NCBI GenBank assembly: GCA_019914945.1
Contig: CM034103.1
Location: 14,102,785 to 14,166,784 of the forward strand
Length of the DNA stretch: 64,000 nt
Direction: 5' to 3'
Source: Typha latifolia
Lineage: Eukaryota > Streptophyta > Magnoliopsida > Poales > Typhaceae
How positions within the stretch are numbered: the stretch's first letter is position 1; each line of letters begins with the position of its first letter. This document shows, piece after piece, positions 46,901-59,727 of this stretch. The translations under genes were made by a program, and so were the position numbers. The notes beneath the pieces are model-generated. The model was not told where the DNA came from, did no database searches, and was given only the letters and a program-made list of their open reading frames with translations.

Positions 46901-49900
46901 AAGAGAGGAGAGCTCTTTTTCATGGTGACCATGGAAGCACCCTCTACATGCAGCAGGCAGCAAATGCAGCCTTAAATGGTGCAATTGGACCTTCTGGATT
47001 TCTTTCTCCTTCAGCATCTAGAAAAAGAAAGAACCAGGAGCTCTTATTTAGCACATCAGTCAGCAATCAGCCCATGCACAGGATTGTGCAACTTCCCCAG
47101 GTAATTTAAAATATCAGAGGTAACGTGAACTTTAATCTATGACTTTGCAATGAAGATATCTACTGCAGAATAGAATCCAAGAATTTGTCATTTCTTCACT
47201 TCTTTGTGCTTCATGATTATGAAGCTCATGGTGCCAACGCCCTTAGAGAGAGAGGCTAAAACTGATGTGTGAGGTAGTGAGAAAAGATATGATAAGCTTA
47301 ACTTAGCAAAGAAACTTGCCCTAAATAGAGATGAATGGAGGAAATATATCGATATAGATATAGTTGATCAAAATAGCTGGAGTTGTGGTTTTCTGCTGTT
47401 GTTTGTGCTTGAATATTAGAAGATACTTGTTGATTTGAAAAGTAAAATACTTAGTTTTATTGATTTACTCTGGGCTTCTTTCAAGTGGTCCTCATCATGA
47501 TCATGTCTAATGATGAGACAGAACCAGTCAGTATAAGAATTAGTAGTTCGGATTATTACTGTTGTTAACATTGCTACCTACTATCAGGCTAGTCAATTGA
47601 ATACTACTGTGCCTACTTCTTTTGCTTCCGTTCCTGCGAGTCGTAGTACCAATCTTGCCACTCTGGGATCTTCCAGAGTTACTTACAGGTAGGGTCCCAT
47701 CTTCAAATAACCTTTGTGTGATCTCCTTAAAAGATCTTGAATTTTCCTTCAAGTTACAAACATTCTTTTGCCTTGTATCATTTTATGTTGTCTTGCAGGC
47801 CTTTGCTAGCAGATGTCATCCAAACAGAGGATGTAAAGGAGCTCTGCAAGATCTTGGTGACAATATCAGGAGAGGTTGCTAAAGCATTTTCTGGTATGCT
47901 ATTATCACAAGGGAGACTTACCATCATGCATGTCTAATACAGTAATTTTTGTGATGAATATATATGAATCTTATTCTTGAGCCTTGTTAATCAGTTCTCG
48001 TAACTTGCACCTGCATCACTGGTGCACCTGACAATCATTTGCCTCATGATTTAGATCCAAAGATATCTGCATCAGTATGGGCTGCGAATACTGAAATATT
48101 TGGCAAAATATTCCTGCATGTCGAGTTGGATGCTTTAATGTAGCTTCTATTTGTTTCTGTTGTTGTCAATTGTGGGACCAAAAACAAGGCTTTGAGCAAG
48201 ACAAATGAGTCCAACCAGAATGGCGCATTGCTCCTAATCGTTATATCAGAATGGCGCATTGCTCCTAATCATGATGATATAACGTTACTTGCTTTCTGTT
48301 ATCTAAAACAAACACATACTAATGGCATAGAGACCTACGTGAAAGACATGGCCTTTCATCTCAATGCACTTTTTGTCAGTTGACATGAAGTACAGAAAAT
48401 GTTAGTTTCTGAATTAAAAATGCTGTTTTGGTCCCTCTTTTGGAGCAATTCTGGCATTTTTCCTTGACAATTTTGATTATAATATTTTGGTAATTAACTT
48501 GACATTTTCTTAGCAAAAGTTGTTTTTTTGCTAGGATGTCCAAGTTCATAAAGGACGGTATCTTTTGAGTTGCCTTCAGGTGTCTGAGTCTTTAGTTTGT
48601 GGTTATTGTCATATTATTGCTCTAATTTGCAAAATAAAAAATAAAATAATGTAGGTAGGAAGGCTCAGGAGGAGAAGCTAGCAGAGAAGGAAGACCAAAC
48701 AGAAAGTTCTCTTGCCTCAACAAACCATGATAGAGAAGGCAGACATAATGAAGCAGATGTTCAAAAAGCATCAGCTGATGACTGTTCAAGTGGAACTCAT
48801 GCCGATAAAACAAACATGGAAGAATCTGGATTTGACATTGCTGATGGACAGAAAGCCAACAGGCCTATGTCTCCTGGAACATTAGCGTTAATGTGCGATG
48901 AGCAAGATACAATGTTTATGACATCTCAAAATGCTGTTGCAGCTCTGAGGTCTCCCTACAACCAGAGCATATCAGATGTTTATGCAGAGCAGGAGAGGTG
49001 CATATTAACAGAATTCCGGGATAGCCTTCGCAAGCTTGTGACCTATGGAAGAATGAAAGGTACAACAAACTACCTGTAGCTCTTTGTGCCGGTCTTTAAG
49101 TATTCCTTATTGTCAGTTTTTGTCATGCCATGAGTGATTCATAGCCTGAATGTGATTCTTCCCACTTTCTTAACTTTTTTATGTATCTTTTATGTTTAAT
49201 TTTTTTTTTCAGTTCTGCCTTCTGCTGTTGACTCAATTACTTTGACATACTGGCTAAGCTTATCTCACCTATGCTAGCCTTGGTTCAGATGCTAGTGAAT
49301 ATATTAAGTCAACTTACAGAACTCTTTGCTGATTGAAAATAATCAATTGTTGATGGATTATGAGTCAAAGTAGCCTATTTGGATGCCTAATAAGTAATAA
49401 GTTGTCCACAAATAGGTAGTAGTTTCATCTTTACCTTTGAGGTGGTCAAGTGAACTAGTGAAGTAATTTCTATAAATTGATGCAGTTCATCAAATCATTC
49501 TAAGGTAAAATGTTGGAATGCTGATGCCTAATTATTCCCTCTCTAAACCCCTCCATTAGCAACAGTCTCGTGCAAGAGGATGCCATTTTGTGGATTGTTT
49601 GTAAGGTGATATTTGATGGCCTCAAAAACCAGGATTTAGGATTTCAGAAATTAGGAAAGAACCTCCTATATCTTATTGTTCTTTTCTTTTCATGTCCTCC
49701 ATTAAGTAGCTGTATGTTTGAACCCAATTTAATGTCCTCTATCAGTGTGCCTTTTTGTATACAGCTTATACTAATCTTAGCTCCTTTAGACCAGAACAAT
49801 TTCACTCAAAGAAGCCCTACCACATCATGACATTAATGATGACTTCATTGTATAAAGCTTATGAGATTATTATAGGTGCAACTAAAAATATTATGTGATT

Positions 49901-50230
49901 GAACTGCCACATGAAAAGAAGGATTTACTCTCTAACCAGAAAAAGGTATCTTGACACTTGGTGGCTCCTACTTTCTTTTTCTTCTCCACAAGTATTGCGC
50001 AAATAATGCTTGCTTCTCTGATTATTGCAGAAGAAAGGCACTCCTTGATGGCCATAAAATCTGAACAGTCTGCTCATCAGGAATCGATCACCAATGGTGT
50101 CGCTGGAACCTCTGTACCTAGAACTGCAGATGGATCTCAGGTTGTAAAAGCAATTCCCACAAGCTCCAGTAAATATCCGGCTGTTGGACCCGCTGACAAA
50201 AAACCTAAGATTGAGAATACTGAGATGTAG
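43960..50230 (+). CDS. Tesmin/TSO1-like CXC (CPP) transcription regulator, TCX5/6-like
   Basis: Eight exons: 43960-44222, 44902-45009, 45885-46062, 46744-47100, 47588-47688, 47799-47893, 48655-49059 and 50031-50230, giving 568 residues. An Ala- and Pro/Gln-rich N-terminus precedes two cysteine-rich CXC domains: first at about 110-147 ([19 protein letters not shown]), second at about 197-235 ([17 protein letters not shown]). They are joined by the conserved linker [10 protein letters not shown]. All expected cysteines are present. A helical region around [19 protein letters not shown] (about 340-360) and a C-terminal segment with [17 protein letters not shown] match TCX5/6. By family it is a nuclear DNA-binding subunit of the DREAM/MMB cell-cycle complex, recognising CHR-like TTYGAA sites. 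Intron 2 contains a long hairpin. Confidence 0.93.
45221..45366. repeat. Long imperfect inverted repeat in CXC intron 2
   Basis: Left arm about 45221-45283 and right arm about 45301-45366 are near-complementary (CAGTCCGAA.TGTA..TTTCTATGATGT against its reverse complement). A loop of about 17 nt separates them. The RNA would form a stem of about 60 bp. Confidence 0.8.
48216..48270. repeat. Short direct repeat in CXC intron 6
   Basis: A 24-bp unit containing GAATGGCGCATTGCTCCTAA occurs at 48216-48239 and again at 48247-48270. It is a small local duplication. Confidence 0.85.
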
Positions 50231-50889
50231 AAAAATAAAGAAGAAGAAAGAACGCAGCAATACTCGATAGCGCATTGCTGCCTCTTTCATAGATATTCCA
50301 ACAGATTGAGTATGCTGTTGGAAACTTGTATTGGAACTCAGGTAAATAAATTTGAATTCATTCAAGTCTCTCATTTTTCTGGCGTCCTGTATTAGTTTAA
50401 TTTATGGAAAATGTATTCAGCTCTCTAGGCTGTCTATTACTTTTCTCTATTTCCAGGTCGACCTGATGTTGTGATTATTACGCAGAACTTGATGGTAGAA
50501 ACATTCTGGCTGCTGACACTGAATTGACAACTTTCTCATCAGCAGTTGATGCTGAACTGGAGAACATATAAACTTAAAAGAATCCCCAATAAAAAGAAAA
50601 TTGCGAAAAAAGGACACTATGGGTGGGTCTACTTGAAAGAGAAGCCTTTCAGCACCTTCCTCAGTTAGAGAAAAATATAAAGTACTTCAAAACAGAACTG
50701 GTGGTTTCTGGATGCCGAACGTTATTCTATTGGCCAAAGGACTGAAACATGAAAAGCAGCTTAAATATTTTTTTCCACTGGAAGTCGATTTTCTGTAACA
50801 CGGACGCGAACTGGACGATTGCAAACTGATCGTGGCACGATGTTTGGTAGTCCATGAGAAACATAAGAAAAGACATCCTTTTCTCTGTT

Positions 50890-51275
50890 TGTCTGAATGA
50901 CATAAAAAAAGACCATTCAATAAATGCAAGGTTTAGAAAATAAAAATCTTTCTTACTTGTTGGGTATTATATGCAAATTTCGTGATTTGGTACACCAACC
51001 ACTCGGTAGTCAAATTATCCTATTTTCTTTCTCTTTTGTTATATAAATTTTTCCTATTTTTAAAAGACCATTGCAATAAAAACACTATAATACACACAAA
51101 AAAGCTAATATTGATAAGGGTTTATTTAAGAATGATTCTTTTGTCATATGATGTAATGTTAAATTCTTGGACATAGTTTATGTGGCAAATGAAGATCATA
51201 ATTCACAGAAAGCACATTCCATGAAATATTGTTATTTTCTTTCTCTATATTTATTGAATGGTCTTTTCTTTTCTT
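50890..51275. repeat. Candidate foldback/MITE-like element
   Basis: A segment containing AAAGACCATTCAATAAAT (about 50904-50922) reappears inverted near 51247-51266, with about 45 bp of lower similarity inward. A third, imperfect copy occurs near 51063-51083. No transposase or clear target duplication is seen. Confidence 0.4.
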
Positions 51276-51473
51276 TCAATCATATATCTCCATCTTTGGA
51301 GCAATGCGTTGGATATATATTATATATATATATATATAATATAATATTTCAGGAATCGGAGAGAAAATTAAGCCATGTAGTAGCACGGCATAGCGATTGG
51401 GAGCCAATAGATATCTGACACGTTAGCTGCCGGACCATTGGCGCCACCATGCACGCCGTCCCAGCCGGGATGC

Positions 51474-51523
51474 CACGTGCGACGTCTCTCGCTCATCCCC
51501 CTCATCTCGGCAGTTATAAATAC
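51474..51523 (+). promoter_or_regulatory. Core promoter of the alpha/beta hydrolase gene
   Basis: A perfect G-box CACGTG (51474-51479) is followed by TTATAAATAC (51514-51523), a good TATA box 55 bp before the ATG at 51578. The leader is therefore very short, about 30 bp. Confidence 0.6.
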
Positions 51524-51577
51524 CTGCAACCGATCCGTCTCCGATACCGACAAGCAGCTTCCTACACCGTCGCCGAA

Positions 51578-54500
51578 ATGTCTGCCGCCGCCGAGAAGCT
51601 TCGCTGCGGTCTTCTCGAAACCTTACGCAGCCGGAGGCTAAAACTCGAAGGTCTCCAATCGAAACCTTCCCCTCCTTTTCCGATCCAATCTTAAATATGT
51701 CTTCTAATGGATTCAATCTGTGGCCAGTTCCTCTCTCCGTGGAGAAAGGGAATCCCGTGACGGATCCGTTGTATCAGGGAATAATTCATCCTGGTTCGAG
51801 GGAGGTTGGTAGTGTTACCAAAGTTGTGTTCTTTGTACTTACTTGTGTGGGCTTGAGATCGCTTGAGCTCATCTTGCAGGTGATGGAGTCGTGTCCAAAG
51901 GAAAATATTGACGACTTCAAGGATAGATTGGTTGAGGAAAACCTTTACTTGGTCACTGAGGTAATTAGATGACTCTCTTTTGTTGTTGGACTCCATCCTT
52001 GAATCTATGGTGTTCGAAGAAATGCTAGATCTACGGGTGCTGTAATCATATAATTGGGGTCCTAATTTTTCATAAATTATGACCTAATTGGATTGGATAA
52101 TTGGAAGAGTATATGAGAAATAATACGATTTAATGGCCTCTCCCAGAATGGAGAGCAGGGTCGTTTGCCGGTGCTAATTTTGAGCTTGAAGGAGTGTCTT
52201 CCCCAAAGAAGGCCAGCTATCGTGATCCTACATAGCTCTTACAAATGTAAGGAATGGTTGAGACCACTATTGGAGGTAAGATAAGATCACTCTTTATGAG
52301 TTGTCAGATTTCTTGGTAGCTTAGTAAATTCATATCGTAGTGTGGCCCTTAAAGTTTGAATTTGGTTCTCTAGGCATATGCTTCAAGGGGATATGTAGCC
52401 GTTGCTATTGATTCTCGTTATCACGGAGAGAGGGCCACTAGCCAGACAACATACCTTGATGTAAGTATTAGCTCGCTCAAATATAAATTTTTTGTGCCTT
52501 CTGCAAGAAACCACATAATTTTCTTCTCTTGATATTCCAATCATGCATTTACTAACTTCTCTTGGTATTTTCATCATTTTCTCTACTAGCCTGTTTGATA
52601 TATTGAACCTTCCTCACAAAGCTTTGTCCCTAATTTTATACTGCTACTTTTAACCTTTTCCTTTCTCAATAGGCTCTGGTTTCAGCGTGGAAAAATGGCG
52701 ATACTATGCCTTTCATCTTTGACACGGTAATTTGTTTTTCAGTCATAGGATGTCTGATTACAACATTATGTTCTCTTGGCAGCATTTTCTTGCCAACATA
52801 TAGAGGAATAAACTGAAGTTTAATATTCACAGGCATGGGACCTTATAAAGTTGGCAGATTATCTTGTACAGAGGGAGGATATTGATCCTGCTAGAATTGG
52901 GATAACGGGTGAATCGCTTGGAGGTTGGATAGGACATATTTATAACATAGTAATATGATAAGGAATAAAACTTTTTCATCAATCATGAGGAATCTTTTTA
53001 ATGCAGGAATGCATGCATGGCTTGCTGCAGCAGCAGACACCCGCTATTCTGTGGTTGTTCCTATAATTGGCGTTCAGGTGTGTTAGTCCTTGGGAAAATT
53101 ATAATCTTCTATTGATTAAAATGTTTATACAAATGTTATTTGCAGTTAAACTGAGTTTAGCTATTTACATCATAGGGTTTTCGGTGGGCCATAGATAATG
53201 ACAAATGGCAGGCTCGAGTTGACAGTATAAAGCCTGCATTTGAAGGTCGGTGTACAAGTGCTATTAAATTGTTTTTCCCCCTTTTTTCCTCTGTATGCTA
53301 TCCTAATGATGGTAAATATGCAATATAGCTCATTTACAATTTGAGATATCTCAAGGCTAGGCATGACATATTTGGTGTGTTCTTTGCTTAGCTTATATTA
53401 TATTATTATATCTCTTACAAGTTGCTTGATGGACTGAAAGAGTCTTTTGCAATAACAACTAGAATAAGCACCTTTCTTTTGGCACACAACTAGAATAGGC
53501 ACCTTTCTTACGGCATGCTTTGGCATTTATTTAAATAGATTCCAATTCTCCTTTCTTAGCGTCAATATATGGTAGTTGTCTCTGAGAAATAGATAAGTTT
53601 GTATTCAGATGGCAGTTTCATTTTTTTCTCACGTATCTTTTAGTAGTAAACATATTAGCTCTAACAGTAACCTGATTCAGTTTCTTCCTATATACATTAT
53701 ATTGCTGGTAATACTTTATGCCTGCCTTCCATCATTTGTATACAACTAATACAACTTCTTTTGTTTCCTCCAGAAGCGCGGATTGATTTACAAAAGGATG
53801 TCATTGACAAAGAAGTTGTGGAAAAGGTTGGTGCTGTATTGGATGATGCACATGCTGCTATGTAACTTTTGTTGCTGCACAATTTTTTTGTAAATCTCCT
53901 ATATTTCTTGGATTTTACACAATAAAAATTCATTATGATTTTGATTTCTATTAAGATCACGGTATTTTCTGTTTCCATCAGGTTTGGGATAGAATTGCTC
54001 CAGGCCTAGCAGCGCAGTTTGATGCACCTTATACAGTTCCTGCCATTACCCCACGCCCTCTGCTCATTTTGAATGGTATAACTAGTGCATTTTTTTTTCT
54101 GTAATTCTAGTAGGTTGACAAACTTGTAAACTTTAATGTTTACTGCATCGTTTCCCTGCTCATCGCCAAAGAGATATCCTTGTTTGTTTTCATCAATTAA
54201 AGCTGCAGTCTAGCTTAAGTGTTTCTATCATCCTATGGGATTAGTGAACATATCGAGGTGTCATAATACAAGTAGATTAGAATTAGGAGGGAAATCAAAA
54301 GTAAGTACACACAGGAAGGAAATCATTTTCCTGAAGGATCTGAAGGAACTTTAGTATTATATCCTATGGTGGAGCTTATAGTTTTTTTTTTTTTTTTGAT
54401 TAATTAGTTCATGCTTATCTAATTGAGTATTCCGGACTAATTATTGCCTTTTGCTGATAACTAAACTGTCAATACTGTGCCATAACAGGTGCGGAGGATC

Positions 54501-55112
54501 CTCGCTGTCCACTTGCAGGTCTAGAAGCTCCTACTTTGCAAGCAGTGGAGGCCTATAAAGAGGTGAATTGCCCAGAAAATTTTAAGGTATGGGCCATCAG
54601 ACATGTAATCCCAATGCTTCTTTCATTTTGCTATTTACTGCTTCATCTATTATAATCTTATCGACCCAGCTCTCCAATGTAGTCATTTTCACATAGTTGA
54701 GCAATTCCCTCTAGATATCTGCCTGGCTTGGTAGATATAGAGTAAGAATTTTGGATGTGGATTTTCAGAAAATACCTTCTTTCTTTAGCGGTAACTAGTG
54801 AACCAAAATCAATTAAATCTGATTTCACTATGATCAATGTTCCAAAAAGCATTATCTTTCCTCAAAGAAGCACCCTTATCTTCATCTTCTCATTAACCCT
54901 ATTCGTTGTTGAGGAAATAAGTACGCAAATCAGCATTTCTTCCAGTCTGAAGCAGCCAATTCCTTTGTAATGTCCATGAAAATGTTGGAAGATGATGCTC
55001 ATAGTTATTATCTCTTGTACAGCTGGAAGCAGAGCCAGGAATTGGGCATAAAATGACTGTCTGGATGGTGAAGGAAGCAAGTGAGTGGTTTGACAAGTTC
55101 CTCAAGCAATAA
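51578..55112 (+). CDS. Alpha/beta-hydrolase superfamily protein (dienelactone hydrolase/acyl-esterase-like)
   Basis: Thirteen exons: 51578-51650, 51728-51804, 51880-51960, 52147-52275, 52374-52460, 52673-52726, 52833-52923, 53007-53077, 53176-53245, 53774-53826, 53982-54075, 54489-54586 and 55023-55112, giving 355 residues. The fold is clear: strand AIVILHSSYKCKEW, then YVAVAIDSRYHGER. The nucleophile elbow is GESLGG with Ser195. Asp297 follows LLILNGAED and His335 lies in GIGHKMT, completing a Ser-Asp-His triad. No signal or transit peptide is obvious, so it is probably cytosolic. The family hydrolyses esters or similar bonds; I cannot name the substrate. The reading frame that opens at 51697 is exon 2 plus intron, not a separate start. 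Confidence 0.9.
53456..53515. repeat. Short tandem duplication in hydrolase intron 9
   Basis: A unit of about 31 bp starting CAACTAGAATA.GCACCTTTCTT occurs twice in a row with few mismatches. Confidence 0.8.
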
Positions 55113-55659
55113 GGAAATTCCATGAGGTTGCTGCTTCCAAGTTCCCTTTTTGTCTTTGTTTTTTTTTTCAGATCTTGTACTATTATGCAAGGAGAAGTTT
55201 GGAAAGCTATGTTATTTTTTTTTTCTGAACTTGAACTAGCTAGTTGCCTTGTTTTGTAAGGCTGTTCAGGTGTATCAGATTATCCTAGATGATAGACAAA
55301 TAATGCAATCGCTGTTCCATTCACATGAGTTGCGTTTGTGTAGCTTGTGTTTGAACCAACAGATGTTCATTGTATCCTGGAAGAATAAAGGGAATTATTG
55401 ATGTCTTAATCTTCCAATTATAAGGAGATGAAAACAGGGGGGAAAAGAGGAAATATCATTAAAGAATAATAATAAGCCTATATATTAATATGAAAGAGAT
55501 TACCGCAAAATTTTAGTGTGCAAAATGCCAAGGATTGCAACAAGCCAATGAATGATTGTTCCAACTAAACAATGCATAGTTGCAGTCTATGATACTGTAC
55601 AGGCATACAACGGCTTCTTTTAAATTAATTTACCCATAAAAGCACTGATATACAGTTTT
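55113..55659. other. Intergenic, convergent hydrolase and CURT1 3' flanks
   Basis: About 550 bp of AT-rich 3' UTR-type sequence from both genes. Nothing else is seen. Confidence 0.6.
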
Positions 55660-58190
55660 TCACTGACTAAAGATATCTGATAGTGAGTTCTTCATATTTC
55701 TCAGCAACTCTTCCCTGTAAACAATTGAAATGAATTAGTAAAGAATCATAACCTGCAAGTGGTCATAATTTGTTAAATGAGAAGAAACTCCATCTAGAAA
55801 CTGAAATACATTGACCCAAAAATTATTTCATCTAACACTATCATTAAATGGCAACCGTAAATCATGTCGGACCAAACTTTATCCAAACATTTTTCCATTT
55901 TATAACAAGATAAGAAAATACATAGAGAACATGATTGGAGATCAACTATTTATACATAGATATACACCCATAAATCAAATTTTCCATATGAACATCCGAG
56001 AAGATGAGAGTTCTGTGAATTAAGAACAAAGCAATTCTCATTAAAGGTTTCCTATCAAATCACTTTACTATAGCAATGCCATTATATTTGTTCTCCTCAG
56101 AATCAACTTATACTAGAGGAAGTAACCATTCATATGGAAAGCAAATATTGAGAATTTAACTTTGGATCAACTTCTTACCTATCCGGTTTGAATAGGAGAT
56201 ACCGATATATAAACCACTGTATAATGAAAAAAAAAAAAAAACTAACTGGTTAGCAAATTAAGAGAATTCAGAGCATTTTCTACCTTCACTCACACTTCAA
56301 TATATCAAAATAGTGCGGAAGAATGCTTTAATACTAACCCAAGAAAACAATATCCCGATGAATTCAAGGGCACTTGGAACAAGAGGAAGCTTGTCAATGG
56401 CCTGCAAATTTTTTTTCCACAAATCAGAAGGCAAAAGATATGAAGAATCAGATGGCCAAACTTTATTTAAAATTGCATTATGGACAAAATGTAGATCTTC
56501 TATTCTTTTCTGCATGGTTGAGTAATCAATCACTTCAGAAATTTGAAAATTAGAAAGGGCCGGCAAACACGTCAGCAGTTACCGCAACAAGATTTGTGGA
56601 AGCCCAAGCTGCAACAATGGCCGCAAAACCCAACCCAGCTAGAGCAATGCGATCTTCAGAGCTGTTCCACTGTTATAAAGATACAGAAGAGAGAGATATA
56701 ATTTATTTATGTGCTTCATTCTATAACCCTTAGTAAGAAATCAGCAACTTGCTAGTAATGACACAACTGGAAGTGAAATGCCATCAGGCCATGGTTGTAC
56801 ACGTTATCTATAAAACGTGATGATGAATCAGAAACAAGTAGAACAAAAATGACTCGCTTTTTTCTTCAGTACGGCTCATCCATAGAATCATCATATATAA
56901 ATGTCATAATGTGATGATGTCTCACTTCTAAGTTCTAACATAAAATGTGGCGAGACATCTACGCAATGTTGGATGTTTTACTAGTTCAAGTTTGTTTTTG
57001 TTATTTCCTTCTGCTCATCTCACCCGTCAAAGCAATTATTGCTTGACATATTAAACCAATGATGAATAACTCACAGCTTTCTCGACGTATTTGACGATAC
57101 TGTTTGATGAAGATTCAGAACTATCTCCACTGGCTTTTGCAATAAATATTGCAAGTCTCTTTCTACCTGCATCAAAATGTAAATATAAAATTGAAAGCTG
57201 GAAATTGTTGACCAGATAGATGAAAGACCTAAGGCCCTACAGGGATACAGATTCACTATCTAATACATGATACCAATTCAAGCCCACCATACCAAGAAAA
57301 ACTCGATATAAATCACTATGAACACTACATATCCTAATATTAAACATGACATCTTAAAATTGTTGATTGCATCTTTAATAAGAGGAAAGGATATCTTAAT
57401 GTTCACAGAAGAACATAGCAATCAACTAGTGATATACATGCTAATTTATCATAGAGAATATTGTTGCATAAGCAACATGTCCTAGCTCTCATTGTAGAGA
57501 AAGAGTTCCAGCTGGAAGCTATGTAAGAAATTTACCAATCAGCAGTTGCCAAGGATTCCAAGAAGATCACAACAACATCATTATTCCTGAAAACTTTGAT
57601 TGTCACTAAAGTGAAACTACTTTTGGAAGTTATTTACACAGAATTTCTAGCTCCTCCCCTTCATGATATGTTAAGGAAGATGTAATGAAGGATATCTTCC
57701 TAGATGACCACTTTTCAGTGTCACTAACTATAAATTTGAGAAGAGGTCTAGAAACATATATCTTTTGTCTTTCTTTCCATATCTTCACTCAGAAGTTTGA
57801 CCAATTCGTTAAGAACTGATTCAATAATACTTGGAAAGATCTATCACAACAATTCAAGAGGAACATTAAACTACACCTTCAAGCAACTGGCACAATAATG
57901 ACAAGTAAAACTGTGGTTCTTTACTATCTAATTGGTAAAATGAACTCAACTTATCAACAAAAAGCGAAACTTGAGAGCAGCTAAGACAACCCAGTAGAAT
58001 ATACAAACATCGCTAATCTGAGACACACCAAGAAAATAAAAGAAGCTAACTACAATTCAACGAGACTTCGCTGAGGGCAGTAAAAGTCACCTGCAACTTT
58101 GGGAGATGGAATCTGTCGAGGATTCCTCAAAAGGGTTTTATTTCCACAGAGAATAAATGATGGTGGAGCAACGGCGAAGACAGAAGCCAT
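55660..58190 (-). CDS. CURVATURE THYLAKOID 1 (CURT1)-like protein, chloroplast
   Basis: Six exons on the minus strand: 58190-58091, 57166-57075, 56669-56583, 56401-56339, 56216-56179 and 55714-55660, giving 144 residues. The start MASVFAVAPPSF is followed by a basic, Ser/Pro-rich transit peptide of about 45 residues. The mature part has an acidic/Ser stretch (ASGDSSESSSNS), an amphipathic helix (VKYVEKAWNSSEDR), and the CAAD/CURT1 core with two membrane helices: IALAGLGFAAIVAAWASTNL and LEFIGILFSWWFIYRYLLF. It ends with the conserved FKPDREELL helix. CURT1 proteins oligomerise at grana margins and bend the thylakoid membrane. The paralogue (A-D) is not certain. An in-frame ATG at 58274 would add a hydrophobic tract and fits a transit peptide less well. 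Confidence 0.92.
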
Positions 58191-58615
58191 GCCTATTATC
58201 TGCGAATGCGTGGAAAAAATAAGAAAAAAAAAATTCATAAGAAAATGATGAAAAAATGTGAAAAAAATCGACATTTCTTACAAGGTTTTTCTCTATTCCA
58301 GGCCAAGAATCCAAATCTCCGAAATGAATTGGACCTGATGAACGTAAAATCTGATGAAGAAATGAGATTATTGAGGAGACAACTAGTGACCACTCCAAAC
58401 GGATGAGACAAGCGGACCTCTCGATCCGATCGTTTTGGTGCTTTTTTTCAGATTTCCCCTTGTCTTTTAGGATATTTGCAGATGCCTTCCCTCATTTGGT
58501 TTACCCTACAGCTACTGCTACTGCTACAGTGCTACTACTAATTAGAGAGGAATGATCCACCCATTTACTGTATTATTTAAACGGACAAATTTGCTACTTA
58601 TTATAGATAACGAAC

Positions 58616-58626
58616 TTTGGCGCAAA
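58616..58626. promoter_or_regulatory. E2F-type site TTTGGCGCAAA
   Basis: Matches the E2F/DP consensus TTTSSCGC on the plus strand and nearly so on the minus. It lies 426 bp before the CURT1 start and about 1.1 kb before the ABIL start. Function is inferred from the motif only. Confidence 0.4.
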
Positions 58627-59698
58627 ATAAGTTTCTCAAACGCCACGACGAAGTTAAAGGTAGAAGATTTTTTTTGTTTTTTTTCTATAGAACGAAGATA
58701 AATTGTTAAGTTATGTTATGATATACAAATATTCTTCGGACACTTATATAATTTTTCTTTTCATTTTATAACTATCACTATCCAGACTCTAGAGACGTCA
58801 TTTGTAATCACGGTAGACAAAAAATCTAACTCTCCTTTATTAATATAAAGACACTGCTCCTGCTATGTATTAGCTAAGATAATGTGCCGTCCAATTTAAG
58901 TTCTAAATTATTATTAGATTGTACTATTATTTTAAGTTGATAGTTGCTGATTCATCGCATTCTCAAGCTATATTTTTTTTTAAGCCAACACACTTTGGAG
59001 CTCTTAATTGAGCTGAGGTAAATTGCCAAGCTAAGCCACCAACACTAAAATAATGTTTCCACAATAAGTTCGTTTGGAGTTAAGAATCAATCTACCCTTC
59101 TAAGTATAGTTTATTTTTTATAATGTACGTCAATAAAAAAATATATTAATCATTTAAGAGCAGAAGGACGACGAACTAAACACTCGCTGAATTATCAATC
59201 AAGTTGAGCTGCTGAGCCAAACTATTAAACCACAAAATAATTTTATCCACAGTAAATATTTAAGGTTGGAACCCATCTCATAACCATTTTAATTATTGAG
59301 AAGGGTAAACAATATTATTCAAATATTTAGTACTTCCATGACCCATGGCCAAAAGATCCTCCACAGCCTGACGTAGGAATCTATTACAACCGACTACATG
59401 GTAGTCTCTCATTAGTTGTGAGGACCTATTTGAATATTCAATTTTAATATACTAAGTGAAGGAATGCCACGTACCCAGATTGCTGGAAGTTGGAAAGAAT
59501 CTGCACCCGTGATCGCACTGGTCACCGTGTCGTGCAACGGTCTCCTTGGTCCGGCTACATGCTTCCAAAAGCCACCAAAAGTGATCTTGTTTTACGTCTA
59601 GTTAGCATAAGAGAGATATCACGAGATGACCAACATTTCTTGTCATCTTTCTCTCACTCCTCGTCTCTTCTCATTCTTCCTTTGTCATTCCAGTCCTC

Positions 59699-59726
59699 TT
59701 TCTTCTTCTTCTTCTTCTTCTTCTTC
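59699..59726. repeat. (TTC)n microsatellite in the ABIL leader
   Basis: About nine TTC units end one base before the ABIL ATG context (AATGG). It is a typical CT-rich plant 5' UTR; a second TTC run lies in intron 1. Confidence 0.85.
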
Positions 59727-59727
59727 A

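Larger units (their letters stand above)
50231..51577. other. Intergenic, CXC 3' flank to hydrolase promoter
   Basis: Contains a possible foldback element (about 50890-51275), an AT microsatellite (51313-51345) and the hydrolase promoter. No other gene is supported. Confidence 0.6.
58191..59727. other. Divergent promoter region, CURT1 (-) and ABIL (+)
   Basis: AT-rich. Contains a perfect TTTGGCGCAAA motif (58616-58626) and a CTT-rich ABIL leader ending in a TTC microsatellite. No additional gene is supported. Confidence 0.6.

Noticed and set aside
51697..51972. ORF starting MSSNGFNLW as the hydrolase start
   Set aside because: It spans intron 1, exon 2 and an unspliced intron. The upstream ATG at 51578 with a TATA box at the right distance, plus a phase-matched splice, gives a better model.
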